From assembly GCF_014196305.1 (NCBI RefSeq), contig NZ_JACIDJ010000001.1, positions 585,683 through 649,682 of the forward strand: a DNA stretch of 64,000 bases, written 5' to 3'. The notes beneath the pieces are model-generated. The model saw nothing but the letters and a program-made list of their open reading frames with translations, was not told the DNA's origin and did no database searches. This document shows, in pieces, positions 33,970 to 42,064 of this stretch (position 1 is its first letter; every line of letters starts with the position of its first letter). Made by a program: the position numbers and the translations under genes. This stretch comes from Roseococcus suduntuyensis (GTDB lineage: Bacteria > Pseudomonadota > Alphaproteobacteria > Acetobacterales > Acetobacteraceae).

Positions 33970-35262
33970 CTACTTGCCGATGCAGAACTCGCCGAACACC
34001 AGGTCCAGCACCTGCTCCACATCCACCCGTCCCGTCAGGCGCGACAACCCGCGCAGCGCGCCGCGCAGCGCCTCGGCGCGCAACTCGGGCATGGGGGCGA
34101 TGGGCAGGCGGTCGAGCCATTCCACCGTCTCGCCCAGGGCGGCGCGGTGGCGGGGGCGGGTCAGGCCGGCGGCTTCCGAAAGCCCCGCCCTGTCCCGCAC
34201 CGCCGCCTCCAGCGCCGCGCGCAGCGCGGGCAGGCCGGCACCTGTGTGGGCCGATACGGCCAGCGCGCCCATCATTGTCGTCCCACCCAGATCAGCCTTG
34301 GTGGCGACCAGGATGGCGTCCGGCCCTTGCAGTGCCAGGGTGGCGGAATCCGGCGCCGCGTCGCTTGCGAAGGCCAGCAGGCGCAAATCGGCTGCCTCGG
34401 CGCGGGCCAGAGCGCGGCGCACCCCTTCGGCTTCGATCTCGTCCGCCGTTTCGCGCAGCCCGGCCGTGTCGGCCAGCGTCACCGGCACGCCGCCCAGTTC
34501 GAGGCGCACTTCCACCACATCGCGCGTGGTTCCGGCGCGGGCGGAGACGATGGCGGCCTCGCGCTCCGCCAGCGCGTTCAGCAGCGAGGATTTTCCCGCG
34601 TTCGGCGCGCCCAGTATGGCCACGGCCACGCCTTCGCGCAGACGTTCGCCGCGCGGCGCCTCGGCCAGCAGGGCGGCCATTTCCTCGCGCAAAGCCAGGG
34701 CATCGGCCGTGACCTGGGCGTCGAGGTCCGAAGGCAGGTCCTCCTCCTCGAACTCGATGAAGGCTTCCTGTCGCGCCAGCAGCCGGGTCAGCCGAGCGGC
34801 CCATTCCGCATGGCGCGCGGCCAGCCCGCCCTCGGCCTGGCGCAAGGCCTGGCGCCGCTGCGCTTCGGTCTCTGCGGCGATGAGGTCCGCGATGCCCTCC
34901 GCCGCCGTCAGGTCCAGCTTGCCGTTCAGGAAGGCGCGGCGCGTGAATTCGCCCGGCTCGGCCGGGTGCATGCCCAGCGCCACCAGGGCATCCGCCACCG
35001 CCGCCACCACCGCCGGCCCGCCATGCAGGTGCAACTCCGCGCTGTCTTCGCCGGTGTAGGAGGCCGGGCCCGGGAACCACAGCACCAGCGCCTGGTCCAG
35101 CACCACGCCGCCATGCCGCAGCCGCCGCAGGCTGGCCATTCGCGGTGTCGGGAGCCGGCCCACCAGGGCTTCCAGCACCGCGCCCGCCCCAGGCCCCGAG
35201 ACGCGCATCACCGCCACCGCTGCCCGCCCCGCCCCGGAGGCGAGGGCGAAGATCGTCCTCAC
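33970..35262 (-). CDS. mnmE: tRNA modification GTPase MnmE
   Basis: A 430-residue K+-activated GTPase that partners MnmG. It has the N-terminal THF-binding domain (IFALASGAGRAAVAVMRVSGP; HLHGGPAVVAAV), a helical domain, and an inserted G domain with GAPNAGKSSLLNAL (G1, about residue 222), the G3 DTAGLRE, and TKAD (G4). The C-terminus ends FCIGK, with the essential Cys of the CxGK motif. The gene follows the ferredoxin-like gene with a four-base ATGA overlap and precedes mnmG by 18 bases. Confidence 0.96.
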   Translation of the reverse strand: MRTIFALASGAGRAAVAVMRVSGPGAGAVLEALVGRLPTPRMASLRRLRHGGVVLDQALVLWFPGPASYTGEDSAELHLHGGPAVVAAVADALVALGMHPAEPGEFTRRAFLNGKLDLTAAEGIADLIAAETEAQRRQALRQAEGGLAARHAEWAARLTRLLARQEAFIEFEEEDLPSDLDAQVTADALALREEMAALLAEAPRGERLREGVAVAILGAPNAGKSSLLNALAEREAAIVSARAGTTRDVVEVRLELGGVPVTLADTAGLRETADEIEAEGVRRALARAEAADLRLLAFASDAAPDSATLALQGPDAILVATKADLGGTTMMGALAVSAHTGAGLPALRAALEAAVRDRAGLSEAAGLTRPRHRAALGETVEWLDRLPIAPMPELRAEALRGALRGLSRLTGRVDVEQVLDLVFGEFCIGK

Positions 35263-35612
35263 GACTTCGGCGGCGGCACGTCCTTCTCGGTCAGCATCAG
35301 CCGCGTGGCGCGGCCGCCCGCCACGAGATGCGCCGAGAGGATCTCATCCACATCCGCTTCCGTTTGCGGGCGATACCAGACGCCCTCGGGATAGATGACG
35401 ACGGCCGGGCCGAACTCGCAGCGGTCCAGGCAGCCCGCCATGTTCACCCGCACCCGCTTGAGGCCGAGTTCCTTCGCCCGCGCCTTCATGTAGTCGCGCA
35501 GCTTCTCGCTGCCCGCGGCCGCGCAGCTGCCGCGCCGATGGCCCTCCGCGCGGCGGTTGCAGCAGACGAAGACATGCGCGTCGAAGTAGAGCGGGGGATC
35601 GGCCTCGGCCAT
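35259..35612 (-). CDS. Thioredoxin-like 2Fe-2S ferredoxin-domain protein
   Basis: A 117-residue protein of the (2Fe-2S) ferredoxin/NuoE-like family of small thioredoxin-fold cluster proteins. The cluster cysteines are in HVFVCCNRRAEGHRRGSCAAAG near residue 15 and VNMAGCLDRCEFGP near residue 58. AGCLDRCEFGPAVVIYPEGVWY is the family's typical second half. The partner and role are unknown. The start at 35612 is preferred because CAGGAG lies seven bases upstream; an ATG at 35627 is an alternative. It overlaps mnmE by four bases. Confidence 0.85.
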   Translation of the reverse strand: MAEADPPLYFDAHVFVCCNRRAEGHRRGSCAAAGSEKLRDYMKARAKELGLKRVRVNMAGCLDRCEFGPAVVIYPEGVWYRPQTEADVDEILSAHLVAGGRATRLMLTEKDVPPPKS

Positions 35613-35741
35613 GGCAAGCTCCTGCATTCCCCCATGCATGTAGCGGCGCCATGGCCCTGCGCCCAGGGGCTTGAAAACCCCCGCTTGACGCGCGCCCCCG
35701 CGGGGTGCTGCATCCCTCCCGTCACTGCAATCTAGGGAAAC

Positions 35742-36212
35742 ATGCCTCAGCTCTCGCTGATGACACCGCTGGGTGAACTCACCCTCTCGGAGGAGGACGG
35801 CGCCCTTGTCGCCCTCGACTGGGGGCGGGGTCGGGACCAGTCGGCGACAGCGCTGCTGCGCGAGGCAAGGGACCAGCTGCAAGACTATTTTGACGGGCGC
35901 CGCCTGCACTTCCAGCTGCCGCTGGCGCCGCACGGCACCCCCTACCAGCGCCGGGTCTGGGCCGCGCTCACCCGCATCCCGCCCGGCGAGACCCGCAGCT
36001 ATGCCGACATCGCGCGCGAGGTGGCCTCCGTGGCCCGCGCGGTGGGCCAGGCCAATGGCGCGAACCCCATCCCCATCCTGATCCCCTGCCACCGCGTCGT
36101 GGCGGCGGGCGGGAAGCTGGGGGGCTATTCCGGCCTCGACGGCCCCAACACCAAGCGCTTCCTCCTCGACCATGAGGCGCGCCATCTCAATCCAGGAGCT
36201 TCCGCCCCGTGA
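35742..36212 (+). CDS. ogt: Methylated-DNA--protein-cysteine S-methyltransferase
   Basis: A 156-residue suicidal DNA-repair protein that transfers the methyl group of O6-methylguanine to its own Cys. The active-site motif PCHRVV is in ILIPCHRVVAAGGKLGGYSGL, and RIPPGETRSYADIAREV is the DNA-binding HTH segment. It is Ogt/AGT-type, without an Ada N-terminal domain. The following quinone reductase starts with GTG overlapping the stop by four bases, so they are co-translated. It is divergent from the ferredoxin-domain gene, with a 129-base gap. Confidence 0.93.
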   Translation: MPQLSLMTPLGELTLSEEDGALVALDWGRGRDQSATALLREARDQLQDYFDGRRLHFQLPLAPHGTPYQRRVWAALTRIPPGETRSYADIAREVASVARAVGQANGANPIPILIPCHRVVAAGGKLGGYSGLDGPNTKRFLLDHEARHLNPGASAP

Positions 36213-37183
36213 ACCACAGCATCCGCATCCATGAGCATGGCGGCCCCGAGCAACTGGTGTGGGAGGAGGTGCCGCTCCCCGCGCCCAAGCCCGGCGAGGC
36301 GCTGGTGCGCCACAAGGCCGTGGGCCTCAACTTCATTGACGTCTATTTCCGCACCGGCCTCTACAAGCTGCCCAGCCTGCCCGCCACCATCGGCATGGAG
36401 GGCGCCGGCATCGTCGAGGCGATCGGCGAGGGCGTGACCGAGGTCGCGGTCGGCGATCGCGTGGCCTATGCCTCCGGGCCCGTCGGCGCCTATGCCGAGG
36501 CCCGCACCATCAAGGCCGACCGCCTGGTGAAGATGCCCGACGCCATCGGCTTCGAGGACGCAGCCGCCATGATGCTCCAGGGCATGACGGCGCAATACCT
36601 GCTGCGGACCACCTACCGCGTGAAGGCCGGCGAGACGATCCTGGTGCACGCGGCGGCCGGTGGCGTCGGCCTCATCATGTGCCAATGGGCGAAGCATCTG
36701 GGCGCCACCGTCATCGGCACCGTCAGCACCGAGGCGAAGGCCGAACTCGCCCGCGCGCATGGCGCCGACCACGTCGTTCTGACGGGCGAGGACCTGCCCG
36801 CCGCGGTGAAGAAGATCACCGGCGGGGCCATGCTGCCCGTGGTCTATGACAGCGTGGGCCGCGACACCTTCATGCCCTCGCTCGATTGCCTGGCGCCGCT
36901 GGGCTACATGGTCAGCTACGGCAATGCCTCGGGCCCCGTGCCGCCGATTGATATCGGCGTGCTGGCCGCCAAGGGCTCGCTCTACCTGACGCGCCCCACG
37001 CTGGCCTCCTACACCGCCAAGCGCGAGGATCTCGTGGCCGTGGCCGAGGACCTGTTTGACGTCGTTACCAAGGGCGCGGTGAAGATGAACGTGAACCAGC
37101 GCTACCCGCTGAAGGAGGCCGCCCAGGCGCATCGCGACCTGGAGGCGCGCAAGACCACGGGCAGCACCGTCCTGCTGCCCTGA
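36209..37183 (+). CDS. Quinone oxidoreductase, zinc-independent MDR family
   Basis: A 324-residue NADPH:quinone reductase-like enzyme of the medium-chain dehydrogenase family. The N-terminal GroES-like domain (HKAVGLNFIDVYFRTGLY, which is characteristic of quinone reductases) is followed by a Rossmann domain with VHAAAGGVGLIMCQWAKHLGA at about residue 148. No structural or catalytic zinc-binding cysteines appear, as expected for this subgroup. GTG start overlapping ogt. The substrate is a quinone or an alpha,beta-unsaturated carbonyl. It is followed by a single copy of the hairpin repeat. Confidence 0.92.
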   Translation: MNHSIRIHEHGGPEQLVWEEVPLPAPKPGEALVRHKAVGLNFIDVYFRTGLYKLPSLPATIGMEGAGIVEAIGEGVTEVAVGDRVAYASGPVGAYAEARTIKADRLVKMPDAIGFEDAAAMMLQGMTAQYLLRTTYRVKAGETILVHAAAGGVGLIMCQWAKHLGATVIGTVSTEAKAELARAHGADHVVLTGEDLPAAVKKITGGAMLPVVYDSVGRDTFMPSLDCLAPLGYMVSYGNASGPVPPIDIGVLAAKGSLYLTRPTLASYTAKREDLVAVAEDLFDVVTKGAVKMNVNQRYPLKEAAQAHRDLEARKTTGSTVLLP

Positions 37184-37185
37184 GC

Positions 37186-37230
37186 GTCTGATCGCCTTCG
37201 GCGCTCCGCGAAGGCGTGAATCAGCCGCCC
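37186..37230. repeat. Single copy of the 52-bp hairpin repeat family
   Basis: GTCTGATCGCCTTCGG ... CGAAGGCGTGAATCAGCCGC begins three bases after the quinone reductase stop. The outer arms CTGAT (37188-37192) and ATCAG (37220-37224) pair, and the inner CGCCTTCG pairs with CGAAGGCG; a TGA lies unpaired on the 3' side. It occupies the gap between two convergent genes. This matches the tandem copies at 43299-43454 in layout. Confidence 0.8.
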
Positions 37231-37244
37231 GACAAAGCCGAAGG

Positions 37245-37616
37245 CTATGCCTCGGCGCGCTTCGCCGCGCGCCGCAGCACCGCGCAGAGCCGCGAAAAGC
37301 TTAGCCAGAAGGCGCCATGGCCCGGCGCATCGTCGGCGCGGCCATTCACCAGCGGCTCGCCCCGCCGCAGCATGCCCAGCCGCGCCTCGACGCGGCCGCG
37401 CATGTTCTCCAGGAAGGCATCGGTCGCGGAGAGATACTGCTCCAGCACCTCCGCGGTGATCTCGATCTCGGCATTGGAGCGGCCGGCCGTGGTGAAGCGC
37501 TTCAGCGCGCGCGTCTCGGCCAGCAGGGTCAGATGCAGCTTGTGCAGCTCGGTCAGGTGGCGGGTCAGGCGCATCCGGGCCTCCCGCACCTCCTCCGCCG
37601 TGGCGTCGCCGGTCAT
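37245..37616 (-). CDS. Small helical protein, unknown function
   Basis: A 123-residue, mostly charged and helical protein (ATAEEVREARMRLTRHLTELHKLHL ... ALKRFTTAGRSNAEIEITAEVLEQYL), with no signal peptide or membrane helix. I do not recognise the family. The start at 37616 has GGAGG five bases upstream; an ATG at 37628 would add four residues. It is convergent with the quinone reductase gene across the hairpin repeat, and divergent from the kinase gene 75 bases away. Composition and the strong ribosome site support coding. Confidence 0.6.
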   Translation of the reverse strand: MTGDATAEEVREARMRLTRHLTELHKLHLTLLAETRALKRFTTAGRSNAEIEITAEVLEQYLSATDAFLENMRGRVEARLGMLRRGEPLVNGRADDAPGHGAFWLSFSRLCAVLRRAAKRAEA

Positions 37617-37690
37617 GCTGTCCTCCATTCCCCCGCGAGGGTGCGGCAGCAGGCTTAACGGATGCTTATGATCGCCCCAGGAACACCATC

Positions 37691-38200
37691 ATGCTCATCG
37701 TCTTCAGCGGCCTGCCGGGAACGGGCAAGACCACGATCTCGCGGGGGATCGCGCGTCGTCGCCATGCGATGCACCTCCGCATCGACGTGATCGAGCAGGC
37801 CATCCGCAACGCCGGGGTGTTGGCTGGCGAGGTGGGCACCGCAGGCTATGGCGTGGCCAATGCCCTGGCCGAGGCCAACCTCGCCGCCGGCCTCGCCGTG
37901 GTGGCGGATTGCGTGAACCCCGTGCGGGAAAGCCGCGCCGGCTGGCAGGCGGTGGCCGCGCGAAGGAGCGTTCCGCTGGTGCAGGTGCTGGTGGTCTGTT
38001 CCGACGTGGCGGAACACCGCCGCCGGGTCGAGGAGCGGGTCTCGGACCTGCCGGGCCTTGTCCCGCCGGACTGGCACTCTGTGACCCACCGCCGGTTCGA
38101 GGCCTGGGAGGGGCCGCATCTCCGCCTCGACACGGCCATGCTCAGCCCCGCCGAGGCCATCGAGCGTGTCGAGGCCCATATCGCGGCCTTGCGGGCGTGA
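37691..38200 (+). CDS. P-loop small-molecule kinase (AAA_33 type)
   Basis: A 169-residue nucleotide-binding protein. Walker A is FSGLPGTGKTTISRGIA at residues 5-21, followed by DVIEQAI, ADCVNPVRESRAGW and VVCSDVAEHRRRVEERV, the layout of small kinases related to gluconate, adenylylsulfate and tRNA-ligase-type kinases. The substrate cannot be inferred. There is no antitoxin neighbour, so a zeta-toxin reading is unlikely. ATG at 37691. Confidence 0.78.
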   Translation: MLIVFSGLPGTGKTTISRGIARRRHAMHLRIDVIEQAIRNAGVLAGEVGTAGYGVANALAEANLAAGLAVVADCVNPVRESRAGWQAVAARRSVPLVQVLVVCSDVAEHRRRVEERVSDLPGLVPPDWHSVTHRRFEAWEGPHLRLDTAMLSPAEAIERVEAHIAALRA

Positions 38201-38222
38201 CGATCGCGGGGCTGCTGCGGCG

Positions 38223-38642
38223 CTACCGGATCACCTCGAAATACCCCGTCTCCTCGTCCATCCGCCCATGCTCTTCCGTGCGGAAATCGTAGCGTGACAC
38301 GATGCCCAGCACCCGGCCTTCTTCCACCACCGGCAGGTGACGGAAGCCGCCATCATTCATCAGGCGCAGCGCCTCTATGGCGCGATCCTGTGCGCGGAGC
38401 GTGGTGGGGGATTTGGTCATCACCTGGCCGAGCGCGGTGCGGGCGGGGTCCATCTCCCGCGCCAGGCAGAGCACGGCGTCACGCCCGGTGAAGACGCCGG
38501 CGAGCTTGCCGTGCTCCACCACCAGCACCGCGCCCACGCGGCGGCGGTGCATGGCGATGCAGGCTTCCTGCACGGTGGCGCCCGGTGGCATCGCCAGCGG
38601 GTCCTGGTGGCGGACCATCTCCGCCATGGTGCGCGTCTTCAT
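38223..38642 (-). CDS. CBS-domain protein
   Basis: A 139-residue protein made of two CBS domains (about 8-60 and 68-125), which together form a Bateman module binding adenosine nucleotides. The pattern PPGATVQEACIAMHRRRVGAVLVVEHGKLAGVFTGRDAV then DRAIEALRLMNDGGFRHLPVVEEGRVLGIVSRYD is clear. It has no fused catalytic domain, so it may regulate another protein or serve as an energy sensor. It is 22 bases from the convergent kinase gene. Confidence 0.88.
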   Translation of the reverse strand: MKTRTMAEMVRHQDPLAMPPGATVQEACIAMHRRRVGAVLVVEHGKLAGVFTGRDAVLCLAREMDPARTALGQVMTKSPTTLRAQDRAIEALRLMNDGGFRHLPVVEEGRVLGIVSRYDFRTEEHGRMDEETGYFEVIR

Positions 38643-38736
38643 GTCTTGGCCCTCCCGAATGCACTGTCCGGAAGGATAACATGACAGGCGCGTGAAGGTT
38701 CTTGCGTTGCCGCAAGACCCCCACCGCTTTTCAATT

Positions 38737-38755
38737 CCAGCGCATGAAGCGCTGG
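38737..38755. terminator. Hairpin downstream of peroxiredoxin gene
   Basis: CCAGCGC-ATGAA-GCGCTGG is a perfect 7-bp stem seven bases beyond the peroxiredoxin stop on the minus strand; a second stem CTTGCG-TTGC-CGCAAG lies at 38701-38716. Neither is followed by a U-run on the minus strand, so termination would be weak or Rho-dependent. The remaining part of this 120-base gap also holds the CBS promoter. Confidence 0.4.
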
Positions 38756-38761
38756 ATGCGC

Positions 38762-39244
38762 TCAGAGCGCGGCGAGAACCGCCTCGGCGCTGCTGACCTC
38801 GAAGGCGCCCGGCGCCTCCACGGCCACATGCGTCACCACGCCGTTCTTCGCCACCAGCACGAAGCGCTGCGCGCGCACGCCCAGGCCGCGGGCCGTCAGG
38901 TCGAACTCGAGGCCCATCGCCTTGGTGAAGGCGGCGCTGCCATCGGCCAGCATGGCCACGTTCTCGCCCACGCCCTGGTCCTTGCCCCAGGCGCCCATGA
39001 CGAAGACGTCGTTCACCGCCATGCAGGCCACGGTGTCCACGCCCTTGCCCTTGATGGCGGCGATGTTGGTCACGAAGCCCGGGAGATGCTTGGCCGAGCA
39101 GGTGGGGGTGAAGGCACCCGGCACGCCGAACAGGACCACGGTCTTGCCGCCGAAGAGCTCCTCGGTGGTCACCTCCTTGGGGCCTTCGGCGCTCGCCATC
39201 ATCAGCTTGGCCGAGGGGATGCTGTCACCGACCTTGATCGTCAT
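38762..39244 (-). CDS. Peroxiredoxin, Prx5 type
   Basis: A 160-residue thiol peroxidase that reduces H2O2 and organic hydroperoxides. The peroxidatic Cys is in GVPGAFTPTCSAKHLPGFV near residue 48, with the Prx5 pattern around it; AVNDVFVMGAWGKDQG and RGLGVRAQRFVLVAKNGVV are typical. No obvious C-terminal resolving Cys was seen, so it may use glutathione or glutaredoxin. The ATG at 39244 has AGGAGGA upstream; the longer frame is not conserved. Confidence 0.92.
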   Translation of the reverse strand: MTIKVGDSIPSAKLMMASAEGPKEVTTEELFGGKTVVLFGVPGAFTPTCSAKHLPGFVTNIAAIKGKGVDTVACMAVNDVFVMGAWGKDQGVGENVAMLADGSAAFTKAMGLEFDLTARGLGVRAQRFVLVAKNGVVTHVAVEAPGAFEVSSAEAVLAAL

Positions 39245-39354
39245 GGGGGATTTCCTCCTGTGCGGAGTGGCCCGTTTAGAACAGAACCGGCGCCAAGAGA
39301 ATGCGGCGCCGCCCGCGGCTTGCAGCCGGCCCGCCCGCGCGCCATCTCTGTGCC

Positions 39355-39951
39355 ATGGCACAGCAGGACTCCCTCGACCCCCTAGACCCCGTTGGCGGCG
39401 ACACCCTCTCTGGGCAGCTGCTCATCGCGATGCCCTCCATGCGCGACAGCCGCTTCGCCCGCAGCGTGATCTGCATCTGCGCCCATTCGCCCGAGGGGGC
39501 CATGGGCCTCGTCCTCAACCGCCCCATCCAGAAGCTCAGCTTCGATGCGCTGCTGCGCCAGGTGGGGGTGGAGGCGGTGCCGCCGCAGCGCGACATCCGC
39601 CTGCTGAATGGCGGGCCGGTGGATGAGGGGCGCGGCTTCGTGCTGCACACCAATGAATGGCGCGAGGAGGGCTCGCTGCCCGTCGAGGGCGGCTTCGCCA
39701 TCACCGCGAACGTGGACATCCTGAAGGCCATCGCCGAGGGCAGCGGCCCGCGCCAATGCGTGCTGGCGCTGGGCTATGCCGGCTGGGGCCCGGGGCAGCT
39801 CGACGCCGAGATCGCGGAAAACGCCTGGCTCATCGCGCCCCCGGACGAGGCGCTGCTGTTCGACACGGAACTCAAGACGAAGTGGGACCGCGCCATGTCG
39901 AAGCTGCGCGTGGACCCCAGCCGCATCGTGGGCGCGGCCGGGCACGCCTGA
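39355..39951 (+). CDS. YqgE/AlgH-family protein
   Basis: A 198-residue member of the UPF0301 (YqgE/AlgH) family, a conserved cytosolic protein of unclear role that in Pseudomonas affects alginate production. Motifs: LSGQLLIAMPSMRDSRFARSVICICAHSPEGAMGLVLNRP, then LLNGGPVDEGRGFVLHTNEW and LALGYAGWGPGQLDAEIAENAWL. The ATG at 39355 begins the conserved part. It is followed by two tandem copies of the 52-bp repeat. Confidence 0.92.
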   Translation: MAQQDSLDPLDPVGGDTLSGQLLIAMPSMRDSRFARSVICICAHSPEGAMGLVLNRPIQKLSFDALLRQVGVEAVPPQRDIRLLNGGPVDEGRGFVLHTNEWREEGSLPVEGGFAITANVDILKAIAEGSGPRQCVLALGYAGWGPGQLDAEIAENAWLIAPPDEALLFDTELKTKWDRAMSKLRVDPSRIVGAAGHA

Positions 39952-39956
39952 CCGCG

Positions 39957-40060
39957 TCCGATCCGTCGCGGCGCAGGCGCGGCGGTAAAGCGGCCGCGCA
40001 AAAGCCCGTCCGATCCGTCGCGGCGCGGCCGCGGCGGTGAATCGGCCGCGCAGAAAGCCC
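39957..40060. repeat. Two tandem 52-bp hairpin repeat copies, GC-rich version
   Basis: Two copies of a 52-base unit with GATC at 39960 and 40012. Copy 2 has GTCCGATCCGTCGCGG ... GGCGGTGAATCGGCCGC; its outer arms CCGAT (40010-40014) and ATCGG (40041-40045) pair exactly. Copy 1 is degenerate on the 3' side (TAAAGCGG instead of TGAATCGG). It fills the gap between two convergent genes. Confidence 0.8.
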
Positions 40061-40064
40061 GCCC

Positions 40065-40931
40065 CTACCAGCGCAGGCTGCGCAGCGCCCCCAACGGGCG
40101 CACGCCCTCTTCCTCCGCCACGCGCGCCAGGACCTCCGACGACGGGTCATCGCCATGGGCATTGGCCGTCAGGCCCGTCATGGCCCAGAGGCTGTCCATC
40201 CCCGCCGCGGCGGCGCCGGCCAGGTCGGTGTGGGGCGTGTCGCCCACCGCCACCACGCGGGCGCGGTCGGTCATCTCCAGCGCCTCCATGACGGGGCCAT
40301 AGACGGCCGGGTCGGGCTTGCCGACCTCGAAGACATCGCCACCCCAGCCCAGGTAGATGTCGGCCAGCGCGCCCGCGCAGATCAGCTTGTCCGTGCCCAC
40401 CATCACCGCGCGGTCGGGGTTCACGCAGACCATGGGCAGCTTGGCCGCGAAGCAGCGTTCCAGGGCGGGGCGATAGGCCTCGACGGAATGCGAGCCGCGG
40501 TCCGGGTCGGGGCCGGTGTTGAGCAGGAAGTCGGCTTCCTCAGGTGTGGCGACCAGCTCGGCCGCGCCGTCCTCGGCCACCGAGAGATCGCGCTCCGGCC
40601 CGATGTGGAAGCCGCGCGGGCCGAACTTGCGGAACCAGCCCTCCGGCCGGTGCTTCAGCCAGAGCCAGGAGACCTCGCCCGAGGAGATGATGCCGTCATA
40701 CAGCCCGCGCTCCAGCCCCATCTTGTCCAGCATGCCCTGGATGAACCAGGCGCGGCGCGGCGCGTTGGTCAGGAAGACGATGCGCTTGCCGCGCTGCCGC
40801 AGCATGGCCAGGCATTCAGACACGCCCGGGTAGAGGGCGCGGCCATCATGCACCACGCCCCAGAGGTCCAGCACGTAGCCGTCATAGCGGTCGGCCAGGG
40901 GTTCCAGGCCTTCGTAGATCTTGATCGTCAC
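40065..40931 (-). CDS. HAD-IIA family hydrolase (TIGR01459-like)
   Basis: A 288-residue phosphatase of the HAD-IIA class with GYVLDLWGVVHDG (motif I, about residue 18), VFLTNAPRRAWFI (motif II), GKPDPAVYGPVMEAL (motif III Lys) and VVAVGDTPHTDLAGAAAAG (motif IV). This subgroup (TIGR01459) is common in alphaproteobacteria and its substrate is unknown. The start is the GTG at 40929-40931, overlapping the TGA of pyrD by four bases, so it is coupled to it. An upstream, much longer frame is a pyrD shadow. Confidence 0.88.
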   Translation of the reverse strand: MTIKIYEGLEPLADRYDGYVLDLWGVVHDGRALYPGVSECLAMLRQRGKRIVFLTNAPRRAWFIQGMLDKMGLERGLYDGIISSGEVSWLWLKHRPEGWFRKFGPRGFHIGPERDLSVAEDGAAELVATPEEADFLLNTGPDPDRGSHSVEAYRPALERCFAAKLPMVCVNPDRAVMVGTDKLICAGALADIYLGWGGDVFEVGKPDPAVYGPVMEALEMTDRARVVAVGDTPHTDLAGAAAAGMDSLWAMTGLTANAHGDDPSSEVLARVAEEEGVRPLGALRSLRW

Positions 40932-41974
40932 GCGTCCACTCCCACGGCATCGGCCACGCGCGCGAAACCGTCGCGCGCCAGCAGCCCCGCCAATTCCCGC
41001 TTGATCCGTCCCACCAGGGCCGGGCCGCCATAGGCGAAGCCCGTGTAGAGCTGCACCAGGGTCGCCCCCGCGCGGATCTTCGCATAGGCCTGTTCGCCGC
41101 TGGCCACGCCGCCGGCGCCCACCAGCACCAGCCTCCCGCCCGCCAGCCGCCGCACGGCCCGCAGCACCTCGGTGGAGCGCTGGAAGAGCGGCGCGCCGGA
41201 GAGCCCTCCCGCCTCGCCCCTGGCCGCGCCGCGCAGCGTCTCCGGCCGGGCGATGGTGGTGTTGGAGATGATGAGGCCCGCCACACCCGCCGCCACGCAG
41301 ACCTCGACCAGCGGCCCCAGGGCATCGTCGGCAAGGTCCGGCGCCAGCTTCACCAGCACGGGCTTGCCCAGCGTCGGCGGCGCAACGGCGGCGAGGATGG
41401 AGGCGAGCCTCGCCTCCCCCTGCAAATCCCGCAGCCCGGGCGTGTTGGGGGATGAGATGTTGATGGTGACGTAGTCCGCCAGCGGCGCCACGGCGCGGCA
41501 GAGCGCGGGGTAGTCGCGCTCCGGGTCCGCGCCCTCCTTGTTCACGCCCACATTGGCGCCCAGCACGCCTGGCAGTGGGCGCGGCAGGGCGCGCAGGCGG
41601 CCCAGGTAGGCGTCGAGGCCCCCGTTGTTGAAGCCCATGCGGTTGATCACCGCCGCGTCCTCCGCCAGGCGGAACAGGCGCGGGCGCGGGTTGCCCGCCT
41701 GGGGGCGGGGGGTGACGGTGCCGGCCTCCACGAAGCCGAAGCCCAGGCGCAGCAGGGGCAGCACCGCCACCGCATCCTTGTCGAAGCCCGCCGCCAGCCC
41801 GATGGGGTTGCGGAAATCGAGGCCCAGGGCCTGGACCGCCAGTGACGGCGCATCGGGCGCGGAATCCGTCCCCGCCAGCCCCGCCGCCAGCCCGCGCAGG
41901 GCGAGGCCATGGGCGGTCTCGGCGTCGAGCAGCCGCAGCGCGGGGGTCAGGGCGGAGGCGAGGGCGGGTGTCAT
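40928..41974 (-). CDS. pyrD: Dihydroorotate dehydrogenase (quinone)
   Basis: A 348-residue FMN enzyme of class 2 that oxidises dihydroorotate to orotate using ubiquinone at the inner membrane, in pyrimidine synthesis. Class-2 marks are the N-terminal helix region preceding FRNPIGLAAGFDKDAVA, AVINRMGFNNGGLDAYL, the catalytic-Ser segment YVTINISSPNTPGLRDLQ, and LVGAGGVASGEQAYAKIRAGA near the end. The following HAD gene overlaps it by four bases. Confidence 0.95.
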   Translation of the reverse strand: MTPALASALTPALRLLDAETAHGLALRGLAAGLAGTDSAPDAPSLAVQALGLDFRNPIGLAAGFDKDAVAVLPLLRLGFGFVEAGTVTPRPQAGNPRPRLFRLAEDAAVINRMGFNNGGLDAYLGRLRALPRPLPGVLGANVGVNKEGADPERDYPALCRAVAPLADYVTINISSPNTPGLRDLQGEARLASILAAVAPPTLGKPVLVKLAPDLADDALGPLVEVCVAAGVAGLIISNTTIARPETLRGAARGEAGGLSGAPLFQRSTEVLRAVRRLAGGRLVLVGAGGVASGEQAYAKIRAGATLVQLYTGFAYGGPALVGRIKRELAGLLARDGFARVADAVGVDA

Positions 41975-42064
41975 GTCGCGGGGCAGATACCGCAGATCCG
42001 TGCGTTGACACAGGGGCAGGCGGGCCGGACATGCTGTCCTTCACACGGCAGGAAGGAACGGGAT

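Noticed and set aside
37691-38200. Zeta-toxin of a toxin-antitoxin pair
   Set aside because: The P-loop kinase has no epsilon-like antitoxin next to it and lacks the peptidoglycan-precursor kinase features; a metabolic kinase is simpler.
40065-42044. 659-codon frame joining pyrD shadow to the HAD-IIA hydrolase
   Set aside because: The HAD protein begins at the GTG overlapping pyrD; the earlier part is a pyrD shadow in another frame, so this is not a fusion.
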